DNA of 64,000 nt from Brachycybe producta (lineage: Eukaryota > Arthropoda > Diplopoda > Playtdesmida > Andrognathidae): assembly GCA_036925085.1 (NCBI GenBank), contig JAUPFP010000011.1:3344797-3408796 (forward strand), written 5' to 3'. A program made the position numbers and the translations under genes. Shown here piece after piece: positions 11,343 to 23,617 of this stretch. Position 1 is the first letter of the stretch. Each line of letters starts with the position of its first letter. A model generated the notes under the pieces. That model was not told the origin of the DNA, ran no database searches, and was given only the letters and a program-made list of their open reading frames with translations.

Positions 11343-14300
11343 ATGTCTTTTGTGTCTGTTGCATTGCTGTTGTTCACCATCATCAGCACACTGGTGATTT
11401 CAACCAAACGTGAGTGACTCTTGTTGCTAAATTACTTAAAGAGATCATAATATCCAGGGATTTATTGTTGAAATATTGTCAAGATTTACAGGACTTGCTA
11501 AACGTCTGTATGATGATACTAACTAATCAGTATAATCATAGAAAGTGCGACAATTTAAGAATTTTCGGGCCGATACAGAGTCTACTCTGTATTGATATGA
11601 ATTTTTTTCACTTCCCAACATTTTACGGCTATTCATCTGTATAGCATACAGATCATTTCACCATAAAAAGCACGCAAATTAAAGGATTTTCTGGCCGTAG
11701 AGTCCACTCTGTATTGGCCTGAAAATTCTTTAATTGTCGCACTTTCTATGGTGATACTGATTAGTCAGTATCATCATACAGACGTTTAGTCCGTCCAAAG
11801 ATTTACCCAACAGTTGCCAAAATAATATATTTAAAAAAAAATTAAATATGAAGTGGCTTGTCACTTCACATTCCAAAACCAAATACAGGTATTCCCTATT
11901 CGAATTGAACTCTATACAACCCTAAAATCAGCTCTTAAGCCACGTGGCAGATGAGGTAATTCGAATATTAAAGCCCCAATAGTACTTTGATATGAATAAG
12001 GAATTAAAAGGAATGTGAGGCGACAACATCAGCATCTAGTCTGAAATAAATTATAACGATCAAGTTTCAAAATTAATAATCTTGGATTTTTCAATAATTT
12101 CCACTCATTAATATGCAACATAATATGTAAATCAGGCTAGATAAATATTACTGCGCAGTAGCATAAATAAGAACAGGCAATTTCTAATTGGTTTGTTACA
12201 TGGTCTGGTGTCATAAAAGTGCGGGGCAAACAAAATTTTATTGCTGGACACACTTGCCTGTTATTTAAGATTGGGTTATGTGGCTGGATCATTGTTGAAT
12301 GGGGAGAGGGGTCATTAAAATGTTTAAGGTCCCTCGCACCAAATCGGTTACAACAAGAATTTATCTTAGCAGAAAATAGCAGCTGTATGTTTTACTTTAC
12401 AACTTAAAACAATAAAAAATTAATTTTTTTTAAAAAAATTTTTAAGTCCTATTTGAGCTTTGACAACTCAAACAGCGCTACTGTAGGCTGTAGCACGCTG
12501 TAGCTAGTATAATTCGTTACCATACTGAGTTCCAATAGTATTTTATTTACTAGTGGGGTAACCCGTCATAAATGACGGTAGCAAAATTCACAGGCAATTG
12601 TGCGCATGCGCGTCGTTTTTTCCTTTTTTACTCCTTTCATTTCAATTTCAGTCGCCCCTCCCACTTTTTCTCTCTCTCTCCCCCTTCTACACTTTCCCCC
12701 CTCACCCCCTTCTACACTTTCCAAAGGAAGAGTTCAACATATAGTTGACCATGAGAAAAAAAAACGGTTCATTTATTCAAATTTATGTAAATTCCGACGT
12801 GCTTCAATGGTTTTGTACAGTTACTCCACACACACACACAGACCTGGGATATTATATATATAATAATAATATTTTATGCGAAGTGAAACAATACCATCAA
12901 CAATTCTTTGCAATATTACAAGAAAATGTAGACTTTTTCTCTTAAAAAATTGCTCATTGACTATAATATGCCATTCATTGTAAAGATTTATTACCAAATT
13001 CTTGTGTCCTCTAGAATCTACATTGCCCATTTGCATTGCTTTAATTGTGTTTTTGTTATGAAATTTATCAATCACTCAATATAAAAATTCTTCATAAATT
13101 TAAAACTGAAATGTCATTACCTTGAAAGTTTTTTAAAGCTCACAAGAAGCCTTATACCTTGTACACACACACACGAGTTAAATGAATTCAAATTAAATGT
13201 GTTTAGGTGAATTATACGGAATCCAGTTAAGGACATGAACCAAATAAAAATTGACTTTCTTATTAATATTTTAAATTGAAATACTAAATCAATATTTTGT
13301 AAATAGTTTATATAATTATATTTAAGTATTAACTTGATATTTTCAGATTATTAACTGAATAAATTGAATTCGACATATTGTTTGTTTGCCCTTCACAGGG
13401 CTCTGTAGAACACGTTTATTATTTAAATGCAGTTAAATTATCAGGTGTGTACTAGGTATAAGCTAGAAGAAACATTTTAAAAGAAACGAAATTAAGGACA
13501 TTTTATATTATAACCTAAAAAGTTTCAAACATTTTAATGTTAAATTATAAATATTTTCTAAATAAAGAGACAGTTCATCAGGAATGTGATATTATCCAAG
13601 TAAACTGCTCTAAATTCACACTGAGGTATCCGGATTCTACATGCAATACTCATTGCACTTATGCTAATTACTCTTCTGGAAAATGCAACGAAAACAGAAG
13701 AAGATGTTGTTGCAGCAATAAACGAGAGCCTGTAAAAAGTTCTTCCAGTGAACATTCGCAAAAATCGTCATCACTATTGCAATATGAAGAGGCAGACCCA
13801 AACTCGGTGGCACCTTCTCAACAGTCAAGTTTTACATCTTCTAATGAACCGCCATCGAGCATCCAAAATCAAGATTCACATGCTGAGACACCTTCTGCAC
13901 AGTCAAGTTTTAAATCTTCTAATGAACCACCATCGACTAGCCCTATGCAAGGATGTGAAGTTATCAATAAAAAATGTTCGAAAACGCTCATGTTTCATCC
14001 GGTTAGTGAATGCAATAATAATTGCAAAACTGCTCATTACTCTTCTGGAACATGCGACGAAGCGGAAGGAAAATGTTGCTGCAGTGGTAAACAAGAAGAT
14101 ATAGAAAGTTCTTCCAGTGAACATTCACAAAAATCGTCATCACCATTGCAACATGAAGACGCAGGCCCAAACTCCGCGACACCTTCTCAACAGGCAAGGA
14201 AGACAAGTGAGAAATCCAGTTCCTTACAACCAACACTACGAAGGAAAAATAGCAACGGGTTTGCACTTAGTCAACAGTACGAAGCAAGAATTGAGGCCAA

Positions 14301-14418
14301 CAAACGCAAATCGAGTATTTCATCAGTATCATCACCACGAAAAAGAGAACTAGTCCCCAAGCTCGTTAGTCACTTTGAAGAAATCGGAAACAGGGCCAAA
14401 AAACAGTCTCAGCATTGA
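11343..14418 (+). CDS. gene 1: secreted cysteine-rich (CS-alpha-beta-like) protein with two Cys domains
   Basis: Two exons are inferred: 11343-11409 and 13574-14418. Together they give 303 residues in one frame, with a phase 1 intron (donor C|GTGAGT, acceptor GACAG|TT). Exon 1 encodes a signal peptide, MSFVSVALLLFTIISTLVIS. Exon 2 starts with a cysteine domain of spacing C-x6-C-x11-C-x3-C-x9-C-x6-C-C-C. It contains C-x3-C, S-G-K-C and C-x-C, the elements of the CS-alpha-beta fold of defensins and scorpion-type peptides. A Ser-rich spacer follows (SSSSEHSQKSS), then a second domain with exactly the same spacing, a second Ser-rich spacer, and a basic C-terminal block (RRKNSNGF, QQYEARIEANKRKSS, LVSHFEEIGNRAKK). 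It is the only copy with two Cys domains. Likely secreted; an antimicrobial or other host effector role is inference. The exon structure rests on four copies agreeing. Confidence 0.75.
11488..11797. mobile_element. foldback MITE in intron 1 of gene 1
   Basis: The two halves form long imperfect inverted arms. The left arm has CTAAACGTCTGTATGATGAT and AGAAAGTGCGACAATTTAAG; the right arm has their complements ending near CAGACGTTTAGTCC. The related intron of gene 3 reads through the site without it (GTCAAGACATCCAAAGATT near 29502). An internal GTATAGCATACAG palindrome marks the centre. The family is not identified, and the exact ends are uncertain by about 10 bp. Confidence 0.65.
12550..12849 (-). 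mobile_element. non-autonomous Helitron, 300 bp
   Basis: Read on the minus strand it starts TCCCAGGTCTGTGTGTG after an A. It ends with the hairpin CCGTCATTTATGACGG, then GTTACCCCA and CTAG, followed by a T. These are the Helitron hallmarks: 5' TC, a stem-loop about 10 nt before CTRR, and an A/T target without duplication. It carries pyrimidine-rich DNA and no gene. Related copies are at 51258-51801 and, as a 3' end only, at 57692. It lies in intron 1 of gene 1. Confidence 0.7.
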
Positions 14419-14650
14419 AGTTGTAATGAAAATACAGTTCATGAACTTGACGTATTTAAGAATTGTAACTCGAAATTCAGGACTAAAAATAGTAGATATA
14501 AATTCTAAAAAAAATCTTTTTCAGAAAAAAAATTTAAAACAAAATTTTTATTTGCACATTACTATAAATATGAAATTTATCTTTTAATTAATATCTTTAT
14601 AATTAGACTATTTCACAAATCCAGTCCAGTTGATCTCATATTTACAGTCT

Positions 14651-15063
14651 TTAAGAGCCTAGAAGCGCCTTCACCTTGTTATTATGAGCAGCTGATAATG
14701 AGATCTCTGATTGTTACTTTATGTTGTTACTAAAAGTAGTCTTACAATTGTTCAATGAAGATACAAAGCAATACAATGCAAAATGCAATAGAAAGTATTG
14801 TTCATTAGGTGGTTGCTTTACATAAATTTTGAAAAGGTCCTTCTACTTTTAAATAATGCCTAAAGTTTTACATTTTTATACTGTAACTCCACGTTAAATC
14901 TTATTGGGCCAAAAACGGTCCCACAAGTTTGCAGAACTCTTGTTAAAAACGATTTTTAGAAGAATAAAAAAATTGCACTTACATGTGTTTTTGGCTTCAC
15001 ACTGATCACTTTATATTTATTTCGAAAAGGTTTTTCTATTTTTAAATAATATTTAAAATCTTA
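14651..15063 (-). mobile_element. partial TTAA-flanked DNA transposon derivative
   Basis: It begins TTAAGAGCCTAGAAGC and runs as the reverse complement of the right part of 48793-49491; for instance CAATTGTTCAATGAAGATAC here matches GTATCTTCATTGAACGATTG there. It is truncated near 15063 where the gypsy fossil starts. TTAA ends with GAGCCTAG inverted termini suggest a piggyBac-type origin, inferred from target site only. No gene. Confidence 0.55.
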
Positions 15064-18000
15064 CGTTTTTTAACAGGACCAAGGTTGTGACTCTTCTTTA
15101 ATTCAAGGGCAGAAACTGCCAGAATCCAATGGAAGAGTTTGTATTGTCTACAGAAGGCTTTCATTTTTGTGTGGACTACTAGAAATTGAATGCCTAGCTG
15201 AAGCTAGACCACCTCACATCAATAGTATCTTGGATTCGCTGGCTGGGGCCAAGTAGTTCACAACCCTGAATCCGGTTAGTGGATACTAGCAGATTTGTAA
15301 TGCAGACCCAGACATTGAGACGACCACATTCATTTGCTCTCAAGGTCTGTTTCAGTTCTGAAAAACACCTTTCTGACTCTGTAATGCTCTGGCCACCTTG
15401 CACAAATTTAGACCTCTTGCTGGTGGGACTGCAATGGGAAACCTCCATGGTATACCTGGATGACATTATCATTTTTATGAATACTTTCGAGCAATTTCTA
15501 GAAAGGTTGTCCACAGTTCTGAGCTTTTTACGGTCTGTAGAGCTGAAACACAAAACAGAAAAAGTTTCTACAGATTTGACAAAGTCAAATATCTCGGACA
15601 TGTGATAAGTTCCGAGGAAGTTGCTCCAGATCCACACTTGGTAAGAGATGCCCAGGAGTAAGAGATGCCCAGGAGTATGAGATGCCAAAAATGGTGACAG
15701 GCATCTAAAGCTTTCTTGGATTGGCCAGTTACTATTAGTGGTTTATCAAGAACTTCACTAAAACAGCAGGACCATTGCATGGATTGACAAAGAAAGTCAC
15801 ATCTTTTGAGTAGTTAAAGAAAGCAATGTGGTCAAACATTTCAACAGTTAAAGGCCTTTTCACCTAATGCACATGTACTCCCCATGCACAATCTTCATGG
15901 TGAGGTAATAATAAACATGGTTGCTAGTGAGTATAGGATAGTTATAGTAGTATACCAGCAGTTACCTGAGGAGGATATGGTTGCTGGCTTATGCCAACCA
16001 CCTCAAAAAAGGAGCAGAGACATGGCTTTCTGTTGCTAATGCTGTCCCATGCGACAAGTTTTTCCTGTCAAAGTCGGTGACAACAAGATGTACTTACTGG
16101 TAACCAGAGAAAATGTTGCAGACTGGTCTGAACCTTCTTGAGGGGTTTCTGATGGAGCTAAATGCAGCAATCGTCATCAGTCTTACAGTCTTGAAAGTAC
16201 AAACCCAGACAACAAATGTAATTTGCAATAAAAAAGTTTATTTAAACTTATTCCTAAAACTACAATAGTGTAGAATTGCATCCGCTCGCCAGGTTTTAGC
16301 CATTGGGTAAAAACATGAAAATGATACAAATAAAAGTATGAAAACACAAAGATGCCAATATGGCAAAATAACAGCCGACTGGAGCAGAGCCTCGGGCCAC
16401 AATGTTTCTAGGTTCAGCAATCTACCCCTGAAGTAGCCTGGATATAGCCCTTTACACCCAGGCTGGCTGATGTAATTCCTCTATAATGCCACATGGTGTG
16501 GCACCTGTCTCACCTTGCTAACAAATAGGTTGCCAAGGAAGAGGTGCAGACTGGACACAACATGGTGGTCTGCTTTGCTTTGCTCTAGCAATAAGCTGAC
16601 AACCACAAGAAATTTATCTTCATCTACCATTTTAGTTGTAGGTGCAGACCAGGCGTGTGTTCACACCAACACTGACTTGAAAGATTTGACAGATTTGAAA
16701 GCTTCATTGTTGAATGAACAATACAGGAGTGTTTTACAGCAGATACAACAATACACCTAATGCTTTTGAGTCTATAATCATGCATTCTTTAGGAGATATT
16801 ATTGTTAATACTGAGGGCATTGTCAAGCAACTATTGACCCTTAATAAAAATAAAAGTGGAGGGGCCATATGGAATTCATGCAGTAGTTCTTATAAACTTA
16901 GCTAGGGAAGTGGGACCATTTCTTCAGCTAATTTATCAGCAGTCTTTGGATCAAGGGGTTGTTCCAAGTATGTGGAAATTAGCAAATGTTACCGCAATAT
17001 TTAAGTCAGGTAATAAGTCCGAAGCTGCAAACTATAGGCCTGTGTCCGTAACTTCAGTGGTTTGTAAAATTCTTGAGCATATTATATACTCTGGCTGTAT
17101 TAAGTTTCTCAAATCTCACAATCTCATTTCTGATAACAACATGGTTTCCTGATAGGGTGCTCTTGTGAGACTCAACTTATTCTGGTAGTAGATGACCTCC
17201 AGAAAAGTTTAGACAATGGTAAACAGGTTGACATGGTGTTTCTTGACTTTTGTAAAGCATTTGAAACTGTTTCACATTCAAAACTTCTGGCAAAAGTTTC
17301 AGCATATGGGTTGGGGGCAGGTAACCAAATGGGTAACTTCTTTTTTAAGTGATAGGAAACAAAGTGTAGTTGTAAATGGGTCTCACTCAGAGTGGTTGGC
17401 TGTTACATCTGGTGTACCCCAGGGTAGTGTGCTGGGTCCTCTTTTGTTCTTGATATTTATTAATGACATCAGCAGTGCAGTTGGCAGCAACTGTAGACTA
17501 TTTGCTGATAATACTCTCATTTACAAAGAGGTTGATGGTATCCAAGACTGTGAAACATTAGCTTTAGACTTGAAGACAATTGAAAGATGGTTTAATACAT
17601 GGCAACTTCAGTTGAATGAGGGGAAGTGTAGTATTATGTTGTTAACATGGGGTAGAAATCCAGTTGTGTTCAATTATAGTATGAATGGCAGTATTCTTTG
17701 GAGTGCCAAGTGTTATAAGTACTTGGGGGTTACAGTGACAGATGACCTTTCTTGGAAAAAATGCATTAATGGTGTTACTGGGAAAGCTCTACAAATGCTT
17801 AGATTTAGTCAAAGAACATTGGGAACCTGTCCAGCACAAGTTAAAACTATTGCCTATTAAGCATTGGTTTAGCCTCATCTTGAGTATTGCTGTAGTGTAT
17901 GAAATCCTCACTCTGTCACACTCACTCAGTTGAAATGGTTCAGCATAAGGCAGCTAGGTTTGTTTGGGGAAGGCATAAATTTACAGATAGTGTCACTGAG

Positions 18001-19745
18001 ATGCTGCCAGTGCTACAATGGCATAGTTTGGCACATCATAGGGCTGAGTTAAGTTTGAAATTGTTTGGAAAAGTTACACATGGTGATTGTCCTAAACCAC
18101 AGTCCAGTGATATTCATAAAGCACTATACATGAGCAGGGCTGACCACTCTAGGAAAATTATGGAGATTTTTGCTAGGACAGATTCATATTATTGGTCTTT
18201 TTTCCTAGAGTTATAAGACAATAGAACTCTCTTCCTGAGGAAGTGGTGAATGGGGATAATTTTGTTTTGTGAGATTGACAATTGCATATTCATTTTGTTT
18301 TTGTTTTATATGAGCTTGAGCTTTATGACTTTTATGTCCCTCTGCCATAGGCCTATTTGGCTGTTAGCAGAGTTCTAATTGTAATCGTAATTGACTGTCT
18401 GAGTCAGAGTATCTGGTAGGTGAAGTTGTGGATCCTTCCTTACTTGAACACTTCGAGAGCAACATGGATGCCATTTACTGAGTCTGCTGAGAACTGGACT
18501 AGAAGAAAGAACAATCCAACAACCGTTGGTGTTCCAAGGTGAGAGAAGAGCTCCTTTCCAATCCCAACCCTGAACTTTGGTTCAAGTTTGAGATGGTTGT
18601 GTTATGCTATCCTATCCATTCAGGATTGACAGCAGTTTGTTTTGGTAAAATAGCAATTGTGTATGACATTCTGTGGAACATGGTTCATTGAGCAATAAAG
18701 CTTACTCTCAGTCAAAGATTCTTGCAAACAACAGTTCCAGAGTACTTAATTCACACATGGGCAATGGAAGTTGTGGGTTCATTTCCTGTCAGTTGGTGAA
18801 GTCCTCTATGTGTTAATCATGATGGACTAAAGCAGTACAAAAGACTATGGCTACTTTGGTTGTAAAGAATCTGAATGAGGAGGTCCTCTTGGGGTTTGAA
18901 ACACCTAAGGCATTTGTCTTGGATTGTGGGTCCCAATTCTCTTTCAACGTCTTTGTGAAGTTTCGGGAGCACTATGGGATAGTGTATCAGTACAAATAAG
19001 ACCATGATGGAAACTATGAATTGACACTTTCATCCACTCTAGGACCAGAAAGATTTTTGTGATAAATTAAAGCCAGTCATGTGGATATACAACACTGAGT
19101 ACTGATGTCTGAACATACCAGCTACTGTTGTAAACCTAGGATGGGGATTGATAATCTCTTTCTTGATGATGCAGTTTGTGGGATTCCTGACCACAATACC
19201 ATAGAAAAGCATGCATGCAGAAAGCTTGCAGCAGCTGAAGTGAAGCAAAAGCATCAATATGACTCTGGATGTGTGAGGCCACCCTGATACCAGACAGGTG
19301 TGAAGGTCTGTTAATGGAATATGGCTGGTAAACTTGGTCAGGCCAAGAAGTGGAGCTTGACTTCTAAAGCCATGCTGGATAAGGTTGTAAAGCTACTGTC
19401 CAACCTGGTCTTTGACATGGAATTCATGGACGAGCATGGCTGGAATGTGCTAGACAGTTTTCATGTGGATAACTTGAAACCATACGTCCCAACTTGTGAA
19501 GTGGTCTTTAGTGAAGGTGGATATTCCTTGAAACGTCCTGGCACCTTCACAATTTTGAGAGGCTCTTCTAATAGTCAAATAATATAGGGCCTGCATGTAG
19601 TTCAAATTTTTTGCATGTATATTTTATTTTAAGAACTAGCTTAGCTTAAATTATAAAAGTGTAGGTGTCATAGTTTTTGAAATACTTATTCTTAAACAAA
19701 CCACATGTTACACTAATACAAAACTCTTCCTTTTTCTAATGCACT
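15064..19745 (+). mobile_element. degraded Ty3/gypsy retroelement, split by a LINE
   Basis: Retroelement fossil on the plus strand. Recognisable parts are a reverse transcriptase region (15150-15610, with VYLDDIIIF), RNase H-like remains up to about 16200, an integrase region near 18780-19020, and a post-integrase tail (19321-19510) with GKLGQAKKWSL and FHVDNLKPYVPTC. The tail matches the minus-strand element at 59175-64000, so both belong to one lineage. It is heavily broken, with many breaks, and is old. A LINE (16671-18392) sits inside it. Its 3' end (about 19540-19745) recurs at 27255-27490, so it was present before units 2 and 3 were duplicated. The start coordinate is approximate. Confidence 0.7.
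16671..18392 (+). mobile_element. 5'-truncated CR1/Jockey-group LINE (reverse transcriptase part)
   Basis: The reverse transcriptase is spread over several frames. The fingers region has W-K-x-ANV-TAIFKSG and NYRPVSVTSVVCKILEHII (16856-17152). A palm region follows with VFLDFCKAF (17216 onward), then SGVPQGSVLGPLLF and LFADNTLIY (17216-17860). The catalytic FADD has become FADN. A C-terminal part with VQHKAARFVWG runs to about 18216. The 3' tail ends in AATTGTAATCGTAATTG, a short repeat typical of CR1 tails. Frames are interrupted near 17152, 17280 and 17860, so it is dead. The endonuclease and ORF1 are missing. It is inserted into the gypsy fossil. Confidence 0.8.
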
Positions 19746-20357
19746 TCAAGTTGAAGGAGTTATTCCTTCAGCACTTCAATGCTCGCCCAACAGTAACTCA
19801 TGAGGTTGGGTTCCAGACTTGTGATGTAGCATCCGGTTCGACATCCAATGCATCTGTTGGGGCTGATCTTGTTGTTATGAATCGGGCAGCCCAGACAGGT
19901 GACGGATGGATGGTGGTTAAAAGCAAAGGATCTCAGTCACAGAGAAAAAGCTTTGCCAGTGTCGTGGCTAGTGGTAGTCCTGCTACCATGGTTGGAAACC
20001 GATTTGGTGTGTTGTCTGGGGTTCGGGATCTCCACTCGAGTTGAGGCAGCGCTGAGTAACGCAAGTCTTAACCCTGTTGTGGTTGTGCATGCAGGCACTA
20101 ACAATATCAAGATGGATGCACCGGAGGGGATAGCTGAGCGACTCAAACATCTTTCTAGAGAGGTAAAACATGTTAGACCACGTGCAAGGATTGTGATCTC
20201 CACTGTTCTGCCTCAGTTTGAGCGTAATACTAGGGGTTCTTTTCATCTGAACCCTGCAGTCCTTCAGATCTCACGAGAGATTTCTCTTCTCTGTTGTTAC
20301 TTGTATGCTGATGCTTCTCAGGAGCTTCTCAGGGTTCCTGAGCAGTATTATTTATGA
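19739..20357 (+). pseudogene. LINE ORF1 with SGNH/GDSL esterase-like domain
   Basis: Two overlapping frames (19739-20044 and 19899-20357) together cover an ORF1. The second has VVVHAGTNNIK, then ARIVISTVLPQF, which matches the esterase domain known from CR1-type ORF1 proteins (block with G-T-N and the V-S-x-V-L-P strand). The frame changes near 20030. A terminal DGLHL-like block just after the stop at 20357 (reading GLHLIAAG) is also visible. Role in the living family: an RNA- or membrane-associated accessory protein. Confidence 0.6.
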
Positions 20358-23230
20358 GATGGCCTTCACCTAATTGCAGCTGGTAAGGATGTCTTGAGCT
20401 CTGTTCTCTGGAAATCTATCTGTAGTAATGTCCATGGAAACCACTAATTGCTAAATGCCCTGTTTTTAGGAAGAAGAATTGTTCAGTTAATGCATATAAA
20501 TCAAATATCCAAAAAGAAACCCTTTCTAATAAAAAGCCTTCTATGAAAGATTCTCAGGACAACAAAGAAAATAATAAGCCTTCGAGTAATATACTAAAAA
20601 CACTAATAGTGAATTGCCGAAGTATAAGAAATAAAGTAATTCAGTTTAGAAAAGCAGTAGCATAGCATAGCTTTCTAGCTATATTCCTGATATTATTTTT
20701 GGTGGTGAATCATGGCTATCTGAAGATGTTCCCTCTGAAGAAGTGTTTCCCCAACAATTTAGCATATTCCGAAAAGATAGGGAGGAAAAAAAGGGTGGTG
20801 GAGTATTTCTAGCTATCAACAAAAATTTTTTGTCAAATAGAGAGCCATTGTTTGAGGGAGACTGTGTGGCTGTTTGTTGTAGCATTTTGCTTAAAAATAG
20901 AAGAAACATTTTCTTATTCTCATTCTATCGCCCACCATCAAATGATGAGGAGAACTTACTCCAATTTAGAAAATGTCTGAACTTCTTATTCTCTGTCCAC
21001 AAATATGCATCAGTTCTCATTGGTGATGATTTTAATCTTCATAGAATAAATTTTGGAAAATTATGCTATAGATTCCCAGACTTCATGTCATAAATTAATA
21101 CATATCCTGCTTGATTGTGTATACACGTATTCACTGGATCAGCTTGTGCAAACCCCAACACTTCTCACCAATTCACCAGCTAATATTCTAGATTTAGTAT
21201 TGACCAACACCCCAGAAAATGTGCAATCAATTGAAGTTGTCAATGGCATAAGTGATCACAAAATGATTTACTTGGAACTAGTTACCCAAGTTGAAAAAAT
21301 CCAATCAGCTCCCAGAACTGTTCTTCAGTACAACAAAGCTGATTGGGCTAATTTTAAAATTTATGTGGCAAATGAATTGAATAATGATAATGTTAAATCA
21401 AATGATGTAAACCAACAGTGGGCATCATTTGTTAGAGTAATTTCAAATGGAATAAAGAAATTCATTCCGCTCAAAAATTCTAAATCAAGCTCGGAGCCAA
21501 TTTGGTACACAAATGAGATATGCCAGGCTCTTCGTAAGCAATGCAAATTTGATCTAAAATGAAAAAAAATATTAATGCCACTACTAAATTACAATTTATC
21601 TCCCAGCGATCTCATGTGAAAAGTTTGCTTGATGGTAACAAGGTACAACCAATGGACACCTTACCTCAAGTTATGCCAGACATAGTCATAAACACCACTG
21701 GATTACAAACCATTCTGTGTAATTTAGATATAAAAAATCATCAGGCCCAAGATTCACCAAGAATGCTAAAAGAGTTGGCCGCAGAAGTCAGTCCATTTTT
21801 AAGCAAACTTTTTCAAGATTCCCTTCAGAGTGGAATATTGCCTTTAGCATGGAGGCAAGCGAACATTTGTCCAATTTTTAAAACAGGTGATAAACACCTT
21901 CCAAATAATTATAGACCAATTTCTTTAACATCCATTGTTTGTAAAACCCTTGAACACATAATTTATTCTTGTACAATCAAGCATTTAAAGATGCATAAAC
22001 TAATTCATGAAAATCAGCATGGTTTTTGCAAAGGCAGATCGTGTGATACCCAGTTGGCACTATTCATGCAAGACATACAGTCTGGTTTAGACAGTAAGGC
22101 CGAGTTTGATTTGGCATTTCTGGATTTTCAAAAGCATTTGATACAGTAAAACATTCACTACTAATTAAAAAATGATAACATTTAATATAAATAACCAAGT
22201 AATTTTATGGATGTCATCTTTCTTATCCAATAGACAACAGCATGTCCAAATTGATGGTGCCATGTCAGACTGGGCACAAGTAACATCTGGTGTAACTCAG
22301 GGTAGCATTCTTGGACCACTGCTTTTCCTTTTGTTCATAAACGATCTGGCAGATAGGTGCAGCAGTATGACGAGTTTATTTGCTGATGATGCTGTTGTGT
22401 ACAGAAGGATTAGGAGTAATGAGGGCATTGAAGCCCTCCAAAGAGATCTAAATAGCATTGAAGAATGGTGTGCTGAGTGGCATTTACTACTAAATAGAAC
22501 TAAATGCAACATTATGCATGTTTCCCGAAAACATGAACCTTGCAGAGTACCTTACACTATGGGGGATGTTCAGCTAACCCATGTTGATAAAATCAAATAT
22601 TTAGGTTTAACTTTATCAAAAGATATGCTTTGGAAAGGACATATAACCAAAGTAGTCGGCAAAGCTAATCAAAGACTGCGATTTGTTCAACGCAACAAAA
22701 TGTAAAAGAGGTATGTTACTTTAGCCTAATTAGACCTATATTAGAATATTGTTCACCAATTTGGAATCCATTTAGAAGTAACTCAAAACATGAAATAGAA
22801 ATGGTATAGCATAGGGCTGCAAGATTTGTGAAAGGAAGATATATGTATACCGACAGTGTATTGTCAATGCTCCAGGAACTACAATGGGAATCATTAACAG
22901 CCAGAAGAAATGAGCAAAGCCTTGCCCTATTCGGACGGTTGCTGACTGATGATAACATTACTCTGCTCAATGGCTTATTAACTAGAAATCCCCGTAAGGG
23001 TAGACAAGGCCATTCAAAGGCCATCAACTGATGCATATTTCTGGTCTTTTTTCCCAAATGTTATTCGACTATGGAATTCTCAGTAGATAGCCCTTTGTTA
23101 GGACAATTTCAATTTAACAATGATGTCCTATTCTGTTTAAATGACAGTAGCTTATGAATGGGAGCAATCCCCCCTGCCACATGGCTTTCGAGCTGAGTGC
23201 AGGTGTACTGAGTTGAATTGAATTGATTAG
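19746..23230 (+). mobile_element. CR1-type LINE, nearly full length, inactive
   Basis: The order is ORF1 with an SGNH/GDSL-esterase-like segment, an APE-type endonuclease, a reverse transcriptase and a tail ending in TTGAATTGAATTGA. It interrupts the duplicated unit: CACTTCAAGTTG at the left and GCAATATGAAAAAG at the right are contiguous in unit 3 (CACTTCATATTGGAAATATGAAAAAG near 27481). It therefore jumped in after units 2 and 3 separated. Frames are broken at several places (near 20040, 20350, 21090, 21560, 22149 and 22705), so it is inactive. Confidence 0.8.
20660..22705 (+). pseudogene. LINE ORF2: APE endonuclease and reverse transcriptase
   Basis: The endonuclease covers about 20660-21240. 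The visible motifs are GGESWLSEDVP, YRPPSNDEE, LIGDDFNLH and a later SDHKMIYLEL. The reverse transcriptase covers about 21660-22705, with WRQANICPIFKTGDK, NYRPISLTSIVCKTLEHII, QHGFCKGRSCDTQL, SGVTQGSILGPLLF and the intact catalytic box LFADDAVVY. It is spread over at least four frames, so no full protein is made. A connection and C-terminal stretch continues to about 23030 (HRAARFVKGRYMYTDSV). Confidence 0.75.
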
Positions 23231-23345
23231 CAATATGAAAAAGAAAAGACAATTGCTCAAATTGGTAGCTAATTTTGAAAACATCCTAGTGAAACATGCT
23301 ATTAACATCATTAAAAATTAAACAGGAAAATTACGAGCAAAATAT

Positions 23346-23617
23346 GGGGCGACTGAATAAGCGCCAAATTGAACAAACGCCAAACTGAATAAGCGCCAAA
23401 TTGAACAAACGCCAAACTGAATAACCGCCAAATTTTTGGCTTTTATTCAGTTTGGCGTTTCTTCCATTTGGCTTTTATTCAGTTTGGCATTTGTTCCATT
23501 TGGCGTTTATTCAGTTTGGCGTTAGTTCAGATTGGCGTTTGTTCACTTTGGCGCTTGTTCAATTCGGCGCTTATTCAATTTGGCGCTTGTTCAATTTGGC
23601 GCTTGATCAGCGCCACC
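23346..23617. mobile_element. hAT-like MITE with head-to-head 17-bp arrays
   Basis: It is flanked by the 8-bp duplication CAAAATAT (23338-23345 and 23618-23625). The left half repeats GCGCCAAATTGAACAAAC and GCCAAACTGAATAA; the right half repeats the reverse complement (TTATTCAGTTTGGCG, GTTCAATTTGGCGC). Ends are inverted (GGGGCGACTGAATAAGCGCC against GGTGGCGCTGATCAAGCGCC). An 8-bp target duplication suits hAT-type transposition. It contains no gene. Confidence 0.75.

Noticed and set aside
13558-14266. Minus-strand frames opposite exon 2 of gene 1
   Set aside because: Shadows of the Ser-rich coding strand; the plus frame has the signal exon, splice sites and paralogues.
15194-15780. Minus-strand frames over the gypsy fossil
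   Set aside because: They are antisense to recognisable reverse transcriptase motifs on the plus strand.
23346-23617. CRISPR-like array
   Set aside because: The repeats are contiguous without unique spacers, are inverted in the middle and are flanked by a target duplication; this is a eukaryotic MITE.
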